From Pseudomonas baltica (GTDB lineage: Bacteria > Pseudomonadota > Gammaproteobacteria > Pseudomonadales > Pseudomonadaceae): a stretch of DNA of 64,000 nt. Location of the stretch: assembly GCF_031880315.1 (NCBI RefSeq), contig NZ_CP134771.1, positions 3,220,001 through 3,284,000 on the forward strand. The letters run 5' to 3'. Made by a program: the position numbers and the translations under genes. A model generated the notes under the pieces. That model saw nothing but the letters and a program-made list of their open reading frames with translations, was not told where the DNA came from and ran no database searches. How positions within the stretch are numbered: position 1 is the first letter of the stretch; each line of letters starts with the position of its first letter. Positions 36,730 to 45,301 of the stretch are shown piece after piece.

Positions 36730-38004
36730 TCAGTGGCGGCTGTCCTGGTAGCGGTAGTACGCGCCCACCAGCGGCAGGAACCAGGGTGTGCCGAAGTGGC
36801 CGGGCACCGCTGGCCAGTCGAGTTCGCGCCAGGGGTTGGCCGCTGGATTGCCGTCCAGAACATCAGCCATGACCAAGCCCATGTGCACCGACATCTGTAC
36901 CCCGTGGCCGCTGTAACCCATGGAGTAGAAGACGCCGTCATGCTCGCCGGCCCGCGGCAGGCGGTCGGAGGTCATGTCCACCAGCCCGCCCCAGCAGTAG
37001 TCGACCTTGACGTTGGCCAGTGCCGGGAACATCTGCACCATGGCTGATCGCAGCACCTTGCCGCTCTTGGCGTCGGAGGTGCTGTTGGACATGGCGAACC
37101 GCGCCCGGCCGCCGAACAGCAAGCGGTTGTCGGGGGTGATGCGAAAATAATTGCCGATCAAACGGCTGGTGACGTACGAGCGCTGATGGGCGAACAACTG
37201 ATCGATCAGCGCTTGCGGCAATACCTCGGTGGCAATCACGAAGCTGCCGACCGGGACGATGCGCCGGCGATACCAGCCTGGGCCGCCGTGCTGGCACGCC
37301 CCGGTGGCAAGCAGAATCTGCCGCGCCTGGATCGAGCCCCTGGCGGTATTGACCTTGAAGCCCGCCGGGTTGGCCTTCCAGCCAGTGACGGCGGCATCCT
37401 GGTACACCTGAGCGCCGTAGCGTACAGCCGCCTCGGCCAGACCGACACCGAAGCGCCCGACGTGCATCTGCACGCCATTGCGCTGCAACAGGCCGCCATG
37501 AAATTCAGCGGAATCGACCTCGGCGCGCGCCTGCTCGGCGCTCAGCAATTCGACATCGGCATCCACTTCACGGCGAATCAGCTCGCAAGTGCGCGCCATG
37601 CCGTCGTAGTGCATAGCCTTGGCCGCCAGCTTCAGCTTGCCGTTACGCTTGAGGTCGCAGGCGATGTGCTCCTGCTCGACCACCGTGACGACGCTTTGCA
37701 CTGCGCTTTCGTACGCCTTGTAGTAAGCACGGGCTTGGTCCGCGCCCAGGCTGGCGGTCAGGGCCGCGTAGTCCTGCGCCACGCCGGTGTTGCACTGCCC
37801 GCCATTGCGCCCTGACGCCTCGCCGATCACGCGCCCGGCTTCGAGCACCGCCACACTGGCGCCCTTCATGGCCAGGGCGCGCGCCGCCGAGAGGCCGGTG
37901 AACCCGCCGCCGACGATCACCACATCGACCTGCCCTTCGACCGCTGCGCGTTGCGCGCCGACAAAGGGCGCTGCGGTATCGAGCCAGTAGGATTCACTTC
38001 GCAT
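36730..38004 (-). CDS. FAD-dependent oxidase, PuuB/gamma-glutamylputrescine-oxidase-like
   Basis: A 424-residue DAO-type oxidase with VDVVIVGGGFTGLSAARALA, EASGRNGGQCNTGVAQDY (flavin-attachment-like region of the PuuB/OrdL group), and C-terminal CWGGLVDMTSDRLPRAGEHD and MGYSGHGVQMSV. Family members oxidise secondary or gamma-glutamylated amines to aldehydes. AGGG lies 7 nt before ATG 38004. It lies between the HAD gene (56 nt) and the Tat-binding protein. An aldehyde product would fit the neighbouring aldehyde dehydrogenases. Confidence 0.88.
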   Translation of the reverse strand: MRSESYWLDTAAPFVGAQRAAVEGQVDVVIVGGGFTGLSAARALAMKGASVAVLEAGRVIGEASGRNGGQCNTGVAQDYAALTASLGADQARAYYKAYESAVQSVVTVVEQEHIACDLKRNGKLKLAAKAMHYDGMARTCELIRREVDADVELLSAEQARAEVDSAEFHGGLLQRNGVQMHVGRFGVGLAEAAVRYGAQVYQDAAVTGWKANPAGFKVNTARGSIQARQILLATGACQHGGPGWYRRRIVPVGSFVIATEVLPQALIDQLFAHQRSYVTSRLIGNYFRITPDNRLLFGGRARFAMSNSTSDAKSGKVLRSAMVQMFPALANVKVDYCWGGLVDMTSDRLPRAGEHDGVFYSMGYSGHGVQMSVHMGLVMADVLDGNPAANPWRELDWPAVPGHFGTPWFLPLVGAYYRYQDSRH

Positions 38005-38060
38005 GTCATTCCCTCGGGTGGCTCGCCTGGAGCCCGGAAAAGTGCCGGATGCCAACGCTG

Positions 38061-38729
38061 TCAGAGGCCGACCAGGGCCGCCAGGCCACCGATGTCCGGG
38101 ATCTGCCGGTAGCCGTAGAACTCGTTGGCCGGTACGTCATGGCCGCGGGCGACGAAGGCTTTGTTCTTGATTTTCATGTCGTGGGCCGGGAACAGGTCGT
38201 AACGGAAGCTGGAGGACACATGCAAGATGTCTTCCGGGCCGCAGCCAAGGTTGTCGAGCATGAACTCGAACGCTGCCAGACGCGGCTTGTAGGCTTGTGC
38301 CTGCTCGGCCGTGAAGACCTTGTGAAACGGTGCGCCGAGCATGTCGACGTTGGACATGATCTGGCTGTCGCTGGCGTTGGAGAAAATCACCAAGGGGATC
38401 TTGTCGGCGATTTTCGACAGGCCTGCCGGCACATCAGGGTGCGGGCCCCAGGTCGGAACCGCGTCGTAGTAGAGCTGGCCTTCGTCGCGATAGGCCACAC
38501 CCCAGCGCTTGCAGGTCCGCGCCAGCGCGGTCTTGATGATTTCGTCGTAGGGCATCCAGTCGCCTTTGACCTGATCCAGGCGATACGCCGAGAAATCCTT
38601 GACGAACTGGTCCATCTGCTCAACCGGTACGCGGTCGGCGAACAGCTCGCGGGTCATGGTGCCCATGTGGAAGTTGGTCAGCGTACCGTAGCAGTCGAAC
38701 GTAATGAATTTAGGTCGAAGAAAGCTCAT
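38061..38729 (-). CDS. Haloacid dehalogenase type II-like HAD hydrolase
   Basis: A 222-residue HAD protein. It has motif I FITFDCYGTLTNF (nucleophile Asp), motif II IFSNASD, motif III Lys YKPRLAAF, and HVSSSFRYDLFPAHDM at the C-terminus. These fit the L-2-haloacid dehalogenase branch, many members of which act on non-halogenated substrates. ATG 38729 is supported by the conserved start. It is the first gene of the long minus-strand run HAD - PuuB-like - binding protein - transporter - oxidase - ArgE-like. Confidence 0.85.
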   Translation of the reverse strand: MSFLRPKFITFDCYGTLTNFHMGTMTRELFADRVPVEQMDQFVKDFSAYRLDQVKGDWMPYDEIIKTALARTCKRWGVAYRDEGQLYYDAVPTWGPHPDVPAGLSKIADKIPLVIFSNASDSQIMSNVDMLGAPFHKVFTAEQAQAYKPRLAAFEFMLDNLGCGPEDILHVSSSFRYDLFPAHDMKIKNKAFVARGHDVPANEFYGYRQIPDIGGLAALVGL

Positions 38730-39104
38730 GTTGTGCGGTCCCGAAAGTTCGTTTAGGTCAAGGCATGACAAGCATCTGCGCCGTGGTCAGAGCGGCCATG
38801 GCCACCCTGCAACACATCTTCATTACACCACCGTGAAATCAGCATATGGCGTTGAAAGCGCTGGCTGCTTGATAGAAACCACCGTTTTGCGGCCCGGCCT
38901 CAGCAGACTTTGCGGGGCGCTCCAGGCTTGGGCAACGCCACGTTTCATGCGCCTTTGTGGCGCTTTTCGGGGCGTTTTTTGTGCGCACGCGACGGTTTCA
39001 CCGCAGAACCTGCTTCAGCCTGAAAGAAAAAACGGGCGCCTTGCGAACAAGGCACCCGTAGGGTAAATCGTGGCCACGCAGGCTTGGGCAAAGCCTGTGG
39101 ATGT
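38730..39104. other. Promoter region of the catabolic operon and terminator
   Basis: 375 nt without a gene. The left part (38730-39023) must hold the promoter of the HAD-oxidase-transporter run; I cannot assign a sigma-54 or clear sigma-70 promoter by eye. The right part holds the terminator of the aldehyde dehydrogenase. Confidence 0.6.
39024..39059 (-). terminator. Terminator of the aldehyde dehydrogenase
   Basis: ACGGGCGCCTTG, loop CGAA, CAAGGCACCCGT, flanked by an A run that reads as Ts on the minus strand. It is a 12-bp stem with one mismatch, 46 nt beyond the stop at 39105. Confidence 0.85.
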
Positions 39105-40574
39105 TTAGCCGATATCGATCAGCACGCTCTTGAATCGCAGGTTGGCTTCGAACGCTTCGCGGCCCAGATCCTTGCCGATGCCCGAGCGCTTGTAGCCGCC
39201 CGTGGGCAGGATGTAGTCGTTGCTGCGCCCATAGCGGTTGACCCACACGGTACCGACTTCGAGCTGGCGGATCAGGCGCAGGGCACGGTTGAGGTCGGCG
39301 GTGTGCACACCGGCCGCCAGGCCGTAGGTGTCGTGGGCGGCCAACTGCAGCGCTTGTTCTTCGTTGTCGAACGCTTGAAGGGTCAGCACCGGGCCGAAGA
39401 TCTCTTCACACACCGCCGGGTTGTGGTTGTCCACCCCGGCCAGCAGGGTGGGCTGGTAATAGGCGCCGCCCAGGCCGTCGAACAGGCCGCCGCCGCTGAG
39501 TACTTCGGCGCCCGCCTGGCGCGCACGCTGGACGATGCCGTCGATGCGTGTGGCCTGCAGGCGCGAAATGATCGGCGCCAAGGTGGCGTCCGGTGACCAG
39601 GTCGGCCCTGGCTTGAGTGCATTGAAATAACCCTGCAGGTGCTCGACGAAGGGCGCCATGATCGAGCGTTCGATGATCAGCCGCGAGCCAGACACGCACA
39701 CCTGTCCGGCATTGCCGGTAATGGCCAGGGCCACGGTGCGGGCGGTCTTGGCGAGGTCCGGCACATCGGCGAACACCAATTGCGGGCTCTTGCCGCCCAA
39801 CTCCAGCGTGACCGGCTTGGGGCCGACCAGCGCGCAGGTGGACATGATGCTCGACCCCGTGACTGTCGAGCCGGTGAAGGTGACTTTGGCGACTCGCGGA
39901 TGGCGGCACAGGGCATCGCCGGTAACGCGGCCATCGCCCTGCACGACGTTGAAGATCCCGGCGGGGATGCCCGCCTGAAGCGCCAGTTCGGCGAAGCGCA
40001 GGCTGGAGAACGGCGTCAGCTCGGAGGGCTTGAGCACCACCGCGTTACCGGCGGCCAACGCCGGGGCGACCTTCCAGGAGGCCATGCTCAATGGGAAATT
40101 CCACGGCGCGATCGCCGCAATCACTCCGTAAGGCTCGGCGATCTGCATGCCCAGGCGGTCGGTCTGCGTGGCCGCGACTTCACCGCCGTGCTTGTCGGCC
40201 AGCTCGGCGAAAAAACGGATGCCTTCGGCCACATAGGGAATGTCCCAGCCCAGCACATCTTTGTGCGGGCGGGTCGACCCCACGGCTTCCAGCGGCCCCA
40301 GCACGGCGCCGTCCGCTTCGATCAGATCGGCCCAGCGGCGCATCACGCGGGCGCGCTCACGGGGTGGCCGGGTGGCCCAGTCGCTGGTCTTGAACGCCTG
40401 CCAGGCAGTGCTCACGGCCTCGTCCACCAGCGCCGCGTCAGCCACCGGCAGCTCGGCATAGACCTGACCATCGGAGGGCCGCGAGACGTCCATGCCCGCG
40501 GGCCCCTCGCGATACTGCCCACCAATGAAATGGGCGCTGCGCACAGCGATAAGACGAGGATCGAAGCTATCCAT
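39105..40574 (-). CDS. NAD-dependent aldehyde dehydrogenase
   Basis: A 489-residue aldehyde dehydrogenase with TLELGGKSPQLVFAD (Glu), NAGQVCVSGSRL (Cys) and PWNFPLSMASWKVAPALAAG. It resembles betaine/gamma-aminobutyraldehyde-type enzymes more than GabD. It may oxidise the aldehyde from the PuuB-like oxidase (inference). GGAG lies 6 nt before ATG 40574. An upstream in-frame extension to 40655 is not supported. It is its own unit, ended by a strong terminator. Confidence 0.9.
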   Translation of the reverse strand: MDSFDPRLIAVRSAHFIGGQYREGPAGMDVSRPSDGQVYAELPVADAALVDEAVSTAWQAFKTSDWATRPPRERARVMRRWADLIEADGAVLGPLEAVGSTRPHKDVLGWDIPYVAEGIRFFAELADKHGGEVAATQTDRLGMQIAEPYGVIAAIAPWNFPLSMASWKVAPALAAGNAVVLKPSELTPFSSLRFAELALQAGIPAGIFNVVQGDGRVTGDALCRHPRVAKVTFTGSTVTGSSIMSTCALVGPKPVTLELGGKSPQLVFADVPDLAKTARTVALAITGNAGQVCVSGSRLIIERSIMAPFVEHLQGYFNALKPGPTWSPDATLAPIISRLQATRIDGIVQRARQAGAEVLSGGGLFDGLGGAYYQPTLLAGVDNHNPAVCEEIFGPVLTLQAFDNEEQALQLAAHDTYGLAAGVHTADLNRALRLIRQLEVGTVWVNRYGRSNDYILPTGGYKRSGIGKDLGREAFEANLRFKSVLIDIG

Positions 40575-40804
40575 GAAGGACTCCAGCCGGGTGAAAAGCG
40601 AGGCCACCATCCTAGAAAAAAACCCAGAGCATTTGCTGCCGACGTTGCGGTCCATTTAAGCAGTTACTGTGGTCTGGTCGGCTGCGGATCGGGGAATCTG
40701 CCGAATCGCCTTGCGCCTCTTGTCACCCTTGGCAACAGGTGGGATACAGGCACCACGTGAAGGCCTTTTCAACGCTTATGCCCATCTGTGAACGGAGACC
40801 CGCC

Positions 40805-41668
40805 ATGTCGGTTTCGCAACGTCGCGCTATTCACTATCGCCCCATGATCGCCGCCGATGTGGCCAATGCTCACGCCTTGTCGGTGGCGCTCAAGTGGCCG
40901 CATCGACTCGAAGACTGGGCCATGCTGCAACGCGTGGCGCAGGGTTTCGTCGCTGAGGACAACGGCCGCTTGATCGGCAGCTCGTTCGCCTGCCATCAGG
41001 GCGACTTCACCACTATCGGGCTGGTGATCGTCAGCGACGACTATCAGGGCCAAGGCATCGGTCGACGCTTGATGGACCTGGCGCTCGAGACCGTCGGCCC
41101 GCGCACGGCGGTGCTCAATGCGACCGTGGCCGGCGCGCCGCTGTACACGAAAATGGGCTTCAAGGATTTCGGCCAGATCGAGCAACGCCAGGGCCAAGCG
41201 AGCGCTGGCGCCGGGCCGAGTACCGCACTGAAGACGGGCGAACACTGCCGGGCGCTGAGCGCCAGCGATGCGCCACGGCTGATCGAGCTGGCCAATGCCG
41301 GCAGCGGCCTGGACCGCGCCGCCGTGCTGGACGACCTGCTGCCCGACGTCGAGTACGGCGTGGGTATCGAAGCGGCCGGCCAGCTGCAAGGCTTCGCCCT
41401 GTTGCGCCCTTTCGGGCGTGGCCTGTGCCTCGGCCCGGTGATCGCGCAGGATGCCGAGCAGGCCAAGCACCTGATCGAAACCCTGCTGCACAAGGTGCCT
41501 TATGCCTTCGTGCGCATCGATATTCCCGCCGCCAGCGGCCTGGCGCCGTGGCTGGAAGCGGCCGGGCTGAAGCAGGTCGATACCGTCACCCAGATGAGCA
41601 AGGGCGCGATCCCCGCCGCCACTCAGGGCGTCGAGCAATTCGCCCTGGTTACCCAGGCCATTGGCTGA
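40805..41668 (+). CDS. GNAT-family N-acetyltransferase (two-domain)
   Basis: A 287-residue protein. The N-terminal GNAT domain (about 1-140) has the acetyl-CoA loop DDYQGQGIGRRLMDLAL. The C-terminal part (about 150-285) is a second acetyltransferase-like domain of the Acetyltransf_18 kind. The acceptor is unknown. GGAG lies 7 nt before ATG 40805. It is followed 21 nt later by the cupin protein on the same strand and is divergent from the aldehyde dehydrogenase. Confidence 0.8.
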   Translation: MSVSQRRAIHYRPMIAADVANAHALSVALKWPHRLEDWAMLQRVAQGFVAEDNGRLIGSSFACHQGDFTTIGLVIVSDDYQGQGIGRRLMDLALETVGPRTAVLNATVAGAPLYTKMGFKDFGQIEQRQGQASAGAGPSTALKTGEHCRALSASDAPRLIELANAGSGLDRAAVLDDLLPDVEYGVGIEAAGQLQGFALLRPFGRGLCLGPVIAQDAEQAKHLIETLLHKVPYAFVRIDIPAASGLAPWLEAAGLKQVDTVTQMSKGAIPAATQGVEQFALVTQAIG

Positions 41669-41689
41669 TTTCGTTTCAGGAGCATGTGT

Positions 41690-42403
41690 ATGTCCCATCC
41701 CTCTGTTTTGCTGTTGGCACGGGGCGACGGCGTCGCGGTCGAAACCCCGGCGTTGTCAGGTCGCCTGAGCGCTCTGGATCCATTCGTCGAGGGGCGCAAG
41801 ACGGTGTTCTTGGACGAAAGCGGATTCGCCGCCGGTACTGTTCAGTTCAACGGCTCGGCGCTGATCGAGGCCTATCCGTTCACCGAAATGCTGGTGGTCC
41901 ACCAAGGCGTGGTGGTGCTGCGCAGCGCAGACCAACGCCTGGAAGTAGGCGTTGGCCAAAGTGCCGTGATCGGCCGCGGCACGGCCGTGCAGGTGGAGGC
42001 GACAGTCGATAGCCAATGGGCCTTTTGTGTCGCCACCTTGGCCACTGGCGTCGACCAGCCTGGCGTTGTGGCCCTCGCTGCCCAGACCCACCTGACCCCC
42101 TCGGCGCCGCCGGATGCCAGCGTGCTGATCGGCCCCGAGCCCCAGTGCCGAACCCAAAACCTGTTCGAAGACAGCGCCAGCACCTTGCGCATCGGTGTCT
42201 GGGATTCGACGCCTTACCAGCGCAGCGCGCGGCCGCACAAAGTGCATGAACTGATGCACGTGATCGAAGGCGAGGTCACGCTGACGGGCGATAACGGCGC
42301 GATCGTGCAAGTGCGCCCAGGGGACACGGCGTTTGTGCCGCAAGGCACGCCGTGTGCGTGGGAGAGCACGGTGTATGTGCGCAAGTATTACGCGGTGAGT
42401 TGA
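41690..42403 (+). CDS. Bicupin protein
   Basis: A 237-residue protein with two cupin halves. The first (about 45-105) has LVVHQGVVVLRSADQRLEV. The second (about 175-235) has HKVHELMHVIEGEVTLTG and VRPGDTAFVPQGTPCAWES. Metal-binding His are present in the second half only. It may bind or isomerise a small metabolite, but no reaction can be assigned. AGGAG is 7 nt before ATG 41690; the ATG two codons earlier is too close. Confidence 0.75.
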   Translation: MSHPSVLLLARGDGVAVETPALSGRLSALDPFVEGRKTVFLDESGFAAGTVQFNGSALIEAYPFTEMLVVHQGVVVLRSADQRLEVGVGQSAVIGRGTAVQVEATVDSQWAFCVATLATGVDQPGVVALAAQTHLTPSAPPDASVLIGPEPQCRTQNLFEDSASTLRIGVWDSTPYQRSARPHKVHELMHVIEGEVTLTGDNGAIVQVRPGDTAFVPQGTPCAWESTVYVRKYYAVS

Positions 42404-42441
42404 GACACGCGCGGCGCCAGTGGCGCGGGCAGGCGCTGGGC

Positions 42442-43626
42442 TTACCCGAGTGCGGTAAATCCGTTGCTCAGGTCCGCAATCAACTCATCCGGATTCTCCA
42501 ACCCCACATGCAACCGCAACATCAGCCCGCCCTTCGACCAATCCGCCACCGAACGTGTGCCGTGTTGGTCCACCTGGGTCACCAGGCTCTCGTACCCACC
42601 CCACGAATAGCCCACGCCAAACAGCGTCAGCGCTTTCACGAAATCGTCTACCTGCGCTTGATCGACGGCCTTGAATTCGAAACTCAGCAATCCGTTACAG
42701 CCATGGCAGTCGCGCTTCCACAGGGCATGCCCAGGGTCTTCAGGCAGTGCCGGGTACATCACCCGCGCGACCTGCGGGTGCTGCTGCAACCACAACGCCA
42801 CGTGCATGGCGTTTGCCTGATGCATCGCCAGGCGGGCTGAGAGGGAGCGGGCGCCGCGCAGGATGAGGTAGGCGTCGTCGGGGCTGACGGTGTTGCCGAC
42901 GGCGGTGCACATCTTTTTCAACGCCGGCCAGTGGGCCTCGGTGACGCTGACGCTGCCCATCATCACGTCGGAATGGCCGCCGACGTATTTGGTCAGGGCC
43001 ATGAGCGAGATGTCCGCACCCAGTTCCAGTGGCCGGTACAGCACGCCCGAGCCCCAGGAGTTATCCACCGCCAGCAGCAGGCCGCGGGCCTTGCACAGCG
43101 TCGAGAGCGCCGGCAGGTCGCACATCTCGAAGGCCAGGGAGCCCGGTACTTCGGCGTAGATCATGCGGGTGTTGGGTTTGATCAACGATTCGATGTCGCT
43201 GCCGTCGGCGGCGTAGTAGTCGTACTCGATATCGAAGGCGTCGAGCAGGGTGCGCGCCAGGCGCCGGACCGGGGTGTACACGGCATCGGTGATCAATACG
43301 TGCTCGCCGGGGCGCAGAAAGGACTGGAACATCTGTGCCACGGCGGCCAGGCCGGTCGCGTACAGGCAGGTGCCGTGGGCGCCTTCGAGACGGTTGATCA
43401 CGTCTTCCAGGGCGAAGGCGGTGGGGTTGCCGTTGGCGCCATAGGTGAGCGAACGGGTGGGGCCGCCGACGGCGCGTTCGGCCGCGCGTATGGCCTCCAG
43501 GTCCTTGAACAGCACGGTGCTGACACGGGTGATGGGCGGGTTGACCGGCAGCCAGTCACCGCTGCCGGCAAAGCGGCCTGCCTGGACGAGGTCGGTGGCG
43601 GCGCTGCGCGGTTTTTCCTGGGACAT
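42442..43626 (-). CDS. metC: Cystathionine beta-lyase-like PLP enzyme
   Basis: A 394-residue Cys/Met-metabolism PLP enzyme. The PLP lysine lies in LMALTKYVGGHSDVMMG, with substrate-loop SLTYGANGNPTAFALEDVINR, Tyr in LYATGLAAV, and a C-terminal WSKGGLMLRLHVGLENPDEL. It resembles MetC, which cleaves cystathionine to homocysteine, pyruvate and ammonia; some relatives act on other sulfur amino acids. It converges with the bicupin gene and stands alone. Confidence 0.85.
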   Translation of the reverse strand: MSQEKPRSAATDLVQAGRFAGSGDWLPVNPPITRVSTVLFKDLEAIRAAERAVGGPTRSLTYGANGNPTAFALEDVINRLEGAHGTCLYATGLAAVAQMFQSFLRPGEHVLITDAVYTPVRRLARTLLDAFDIEYDYYAADGSDIESLIKPNTRMIYAEVPGSLAFEMCDLPALSTLCKARGLLLAVDNSWGSGVLYRPLELGADISLMALTKYVGGHSDVMMGSVSVTEAHWPALKKMCTAVGNTVSPDDAYLILRGARSLSARLAMHQANAMHVALWLQQHPQVARVMYPALPEDPGHALWKRDCHGCNGLLSFEFKAVDQAQVDDFVKALTLFGVGYSWGGYESLVTQVDQHGTRSVADWSKGGLMLRLHVGLENPDELIADLSNGFTALG

Positions 43627-43752
43627 GGGGGCTCCTGGGGGGTGGAGGTATTGGGGGATGGCGTAGCTATAGCATAAATGGCTGGCACCCGGGCTGCGCG
43701 GATGGGGGGGTTGGGATTGGGGAATGTGGTGCGTCCCCAGTCCAGACAGGGA

Positions 43753-44040
43753 TCAGTGCGCCAGCAACAGGGCATAGCCGAGGAGCATCAGGCACCACCC
43801 CAGTATCGGCTGAAACGCCAACCGCCACGCCCACGCCAGCGGGTCGAACCCCATGCCGTGCACATAGCCGATGGACACCCCCCACAACACCAGCATCAGG
43901 CTGCCATGGCTATAGCCGCCCTGCCCGTCCAGCAACAGCGTGGGCTGCACCAGCAGCACCACGCTGAGCGGCACGCACAGCAGCAGCGACAGCGCCCGAC
44001 TCCAGGCGCCGCGCCATGCACACCGCGCCTCAGTCAGCAT
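43753..44040 (-). CDS. ybgE: Cyd operon protein YbgE
   Basis: A 95-residue membrane protein with two or three hydrophobic segments (about 15-35, 45-62, 72-93) and the YbgE-like GYSHGSLMLVLWGVSIGYVH. In enterobacteria it follows cydX and its role is unclear. It overlaps cydX by 11 nt, so translation is coupled. It is the last gene of the bd-oxidase operon. Confidence 0.85.
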   Translation of the reverse strand: MLTEARCAWRGAWSRALSLLLCVPLSVVLLVQPTLLLDGQGGYSHGSLMLVLWGVSIGYVHGMGFDPLAWAWRLAFQPILGWCLMLLGYALLLAH

Positions 44041-44146
44041 GACCAGGCTCCGCGTCCAGGCAGTTGGACGCCTCCAGCCACAGGGCGTTGATGATGCCGA
44101 AGCTGCAAGCCAGCAACACGCCGAGAATCCAGGCGAAATACCACAT
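44030..44146 (-). CDS. cydX: Cytochrome bd small subunit CydX
   Basis: A 38-residue single-helix protein starting MWYFAWILGVLLACSFGI, the CydX signature (W at position 2, hydrophobic helix, then a short polar tail). It is required for a stable, active cytochrome bd-I-type oxidase. GAGGAG lies about 8 nt before ATG 44146, 12 nt after the cydB stop. It is short enough to be missed by most gene callers. Confidence 0.93.
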   Translation of the reverse strand: MWYFAWILGVLLACSFGIINALWLEASNCLDAEPGHAD

Positions 44147-44158
44147 GGCAGATGCTCC

Positions 44159-45301
44159 TCAATAAAGTCCGTAGGGGTTTTCTTCGATATGCGCGGTGGT
44201 GGTGCGACCCCACATCTTCACGTAACACCAGGTGGTGTAGCAGAGGATGATCGGCACGAACACGGCGGCCACCACCAGCATGATGGTCAGCGTCAGGCGG
44301 CTCGACACCGCGTCCCAGATCGTCAGGCTCGCGGCCGGGTTGAAGGTCGAAGGCATGATGAACGGGAACAGCGCGAAGCCTGCGGTGCAGATCGCGCCAA
44401 CGATGGCCAGGCTGCTGCCCAGAAACGCCAGCCGTGGCGAACGACCACTGGCGGCCAGCAAGGCCAAAACGCCACCCAGCACGCCCAGCAGCGGCGCCAC
44501 GGCGGTGATCGGGTAACGTTGATAGTTGCCCAGCCAGCCCGGATTGCCTGTCACTACGGTCTTGTCCAAGGGATTGAGTGCGGCCGATGGATCGAAGCTG
44601 GAGGTAATCACCATGCCATCGATACCGCCCAGCGCCAGCCACAGGCCTGCGCCCAGAAAGGCGATGAGAAACACCAACGCCAATACCTGCACCGCCCGCC
44701 GCGCGCGCTGGGCAATGGCGCCTTCGGTGCGCAGCATCAGCCAGCTGCCGCCGTGCATCGCCAGCATGCTCAGGCTGACCACGCCGCACAGCAGCGCGAA
44801 CGGTGCGAGCAACTGCCAGAAGCTGCCGTGATAGCTGGAACGCAGGCTGTCATCGAGTTCCAGCGGCACGCCCAGCAGCAGGTTGCCAAAGGCTACGCCG
44901 AACACCAGCGACGGCACCAGGCCACCGACGAACAGCCCCCAGTCCCAGCTCTGGCGCCAGCGAGTGTTGTCGAGTTTACTGCGGTAGTCGAAGCCCACCG
45001 GCCGTACGAACAGCGCGAACAGCACCAACAACAACGCCCAGTAGAACCCCGAGAAGGCCGCGCCATACACCAGCGGCCAGGCGGCGAACAAGCCGGCCCC
45101 GGCGGTAATCAGCCAGACCTGGTTGCCGTCCCAGTGCGGGGCGATGGTGTTGATCACCACGCGGCGCTCGTTGTCGCTACGGCCCACCAGCGGCATGAGG
45201 ATGGCGGCGCCGAGGTCGAAGCCATCGGTCACGGCGAAACCGATCAGCAGAACGCCGACCAGCACCCACCAGATCAGCTTGAGTGTCTGGTAATCAAACA
45301 T
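44159..45301 (-). CDS. cydB: Cytochrome bd oxidase subunit II
   Basis: A 380-residue, multi-helix subunit with [39 protein letters not shown] and [16 protein letters not shown] typical of CydB. It pairs with CydA to reduce oxygen to water using quinol. It overlaps cydA by 8 nt, with cydX 12 nt downstream. Confidence 0.96.
   Translation of the reverse strand: MFDYQTLKLIWWVLVGVLLIGFAVTDGFDLGAAILMPLVGRSDNERRVVINTIAPHWDGNQVWLITAGAGLFAAWPLVYGAAFSGFYWALLLVLFALFVRPVGFDYRSKLDNTRWRQSWDWGLFVGGLVPSLVFGVAFGNLLLGVPLELDDSLRSSYHGSFWQLLAPFALLCGVVSLSMLAMHGGSWLMLRTEGAIAQRARRAVQVLALVFLIAFLGAGLWLALGGIDGMVITSSFDPSAALNPLDKTVVTGNPGWLGNYQRYPITAVAPLLGVLGGVLALLAASGRSPRLAFLGSSLAIVGAICTAGFALFPFIMPSTFNPAASLTIWDAVSSRLTLTIMLVVAAVFVPIILCYTTWCYVKMWGRTTTAHIEENPYGLY

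Noticed and set aside
38730..39023. A sigma-54 promoter for the catabolic operon
   Set aside because: No GG-N10-GC element matching TGGCAC-N5-TTGC was found on the minus strand, and no enhancer-binding regulator is nearby.
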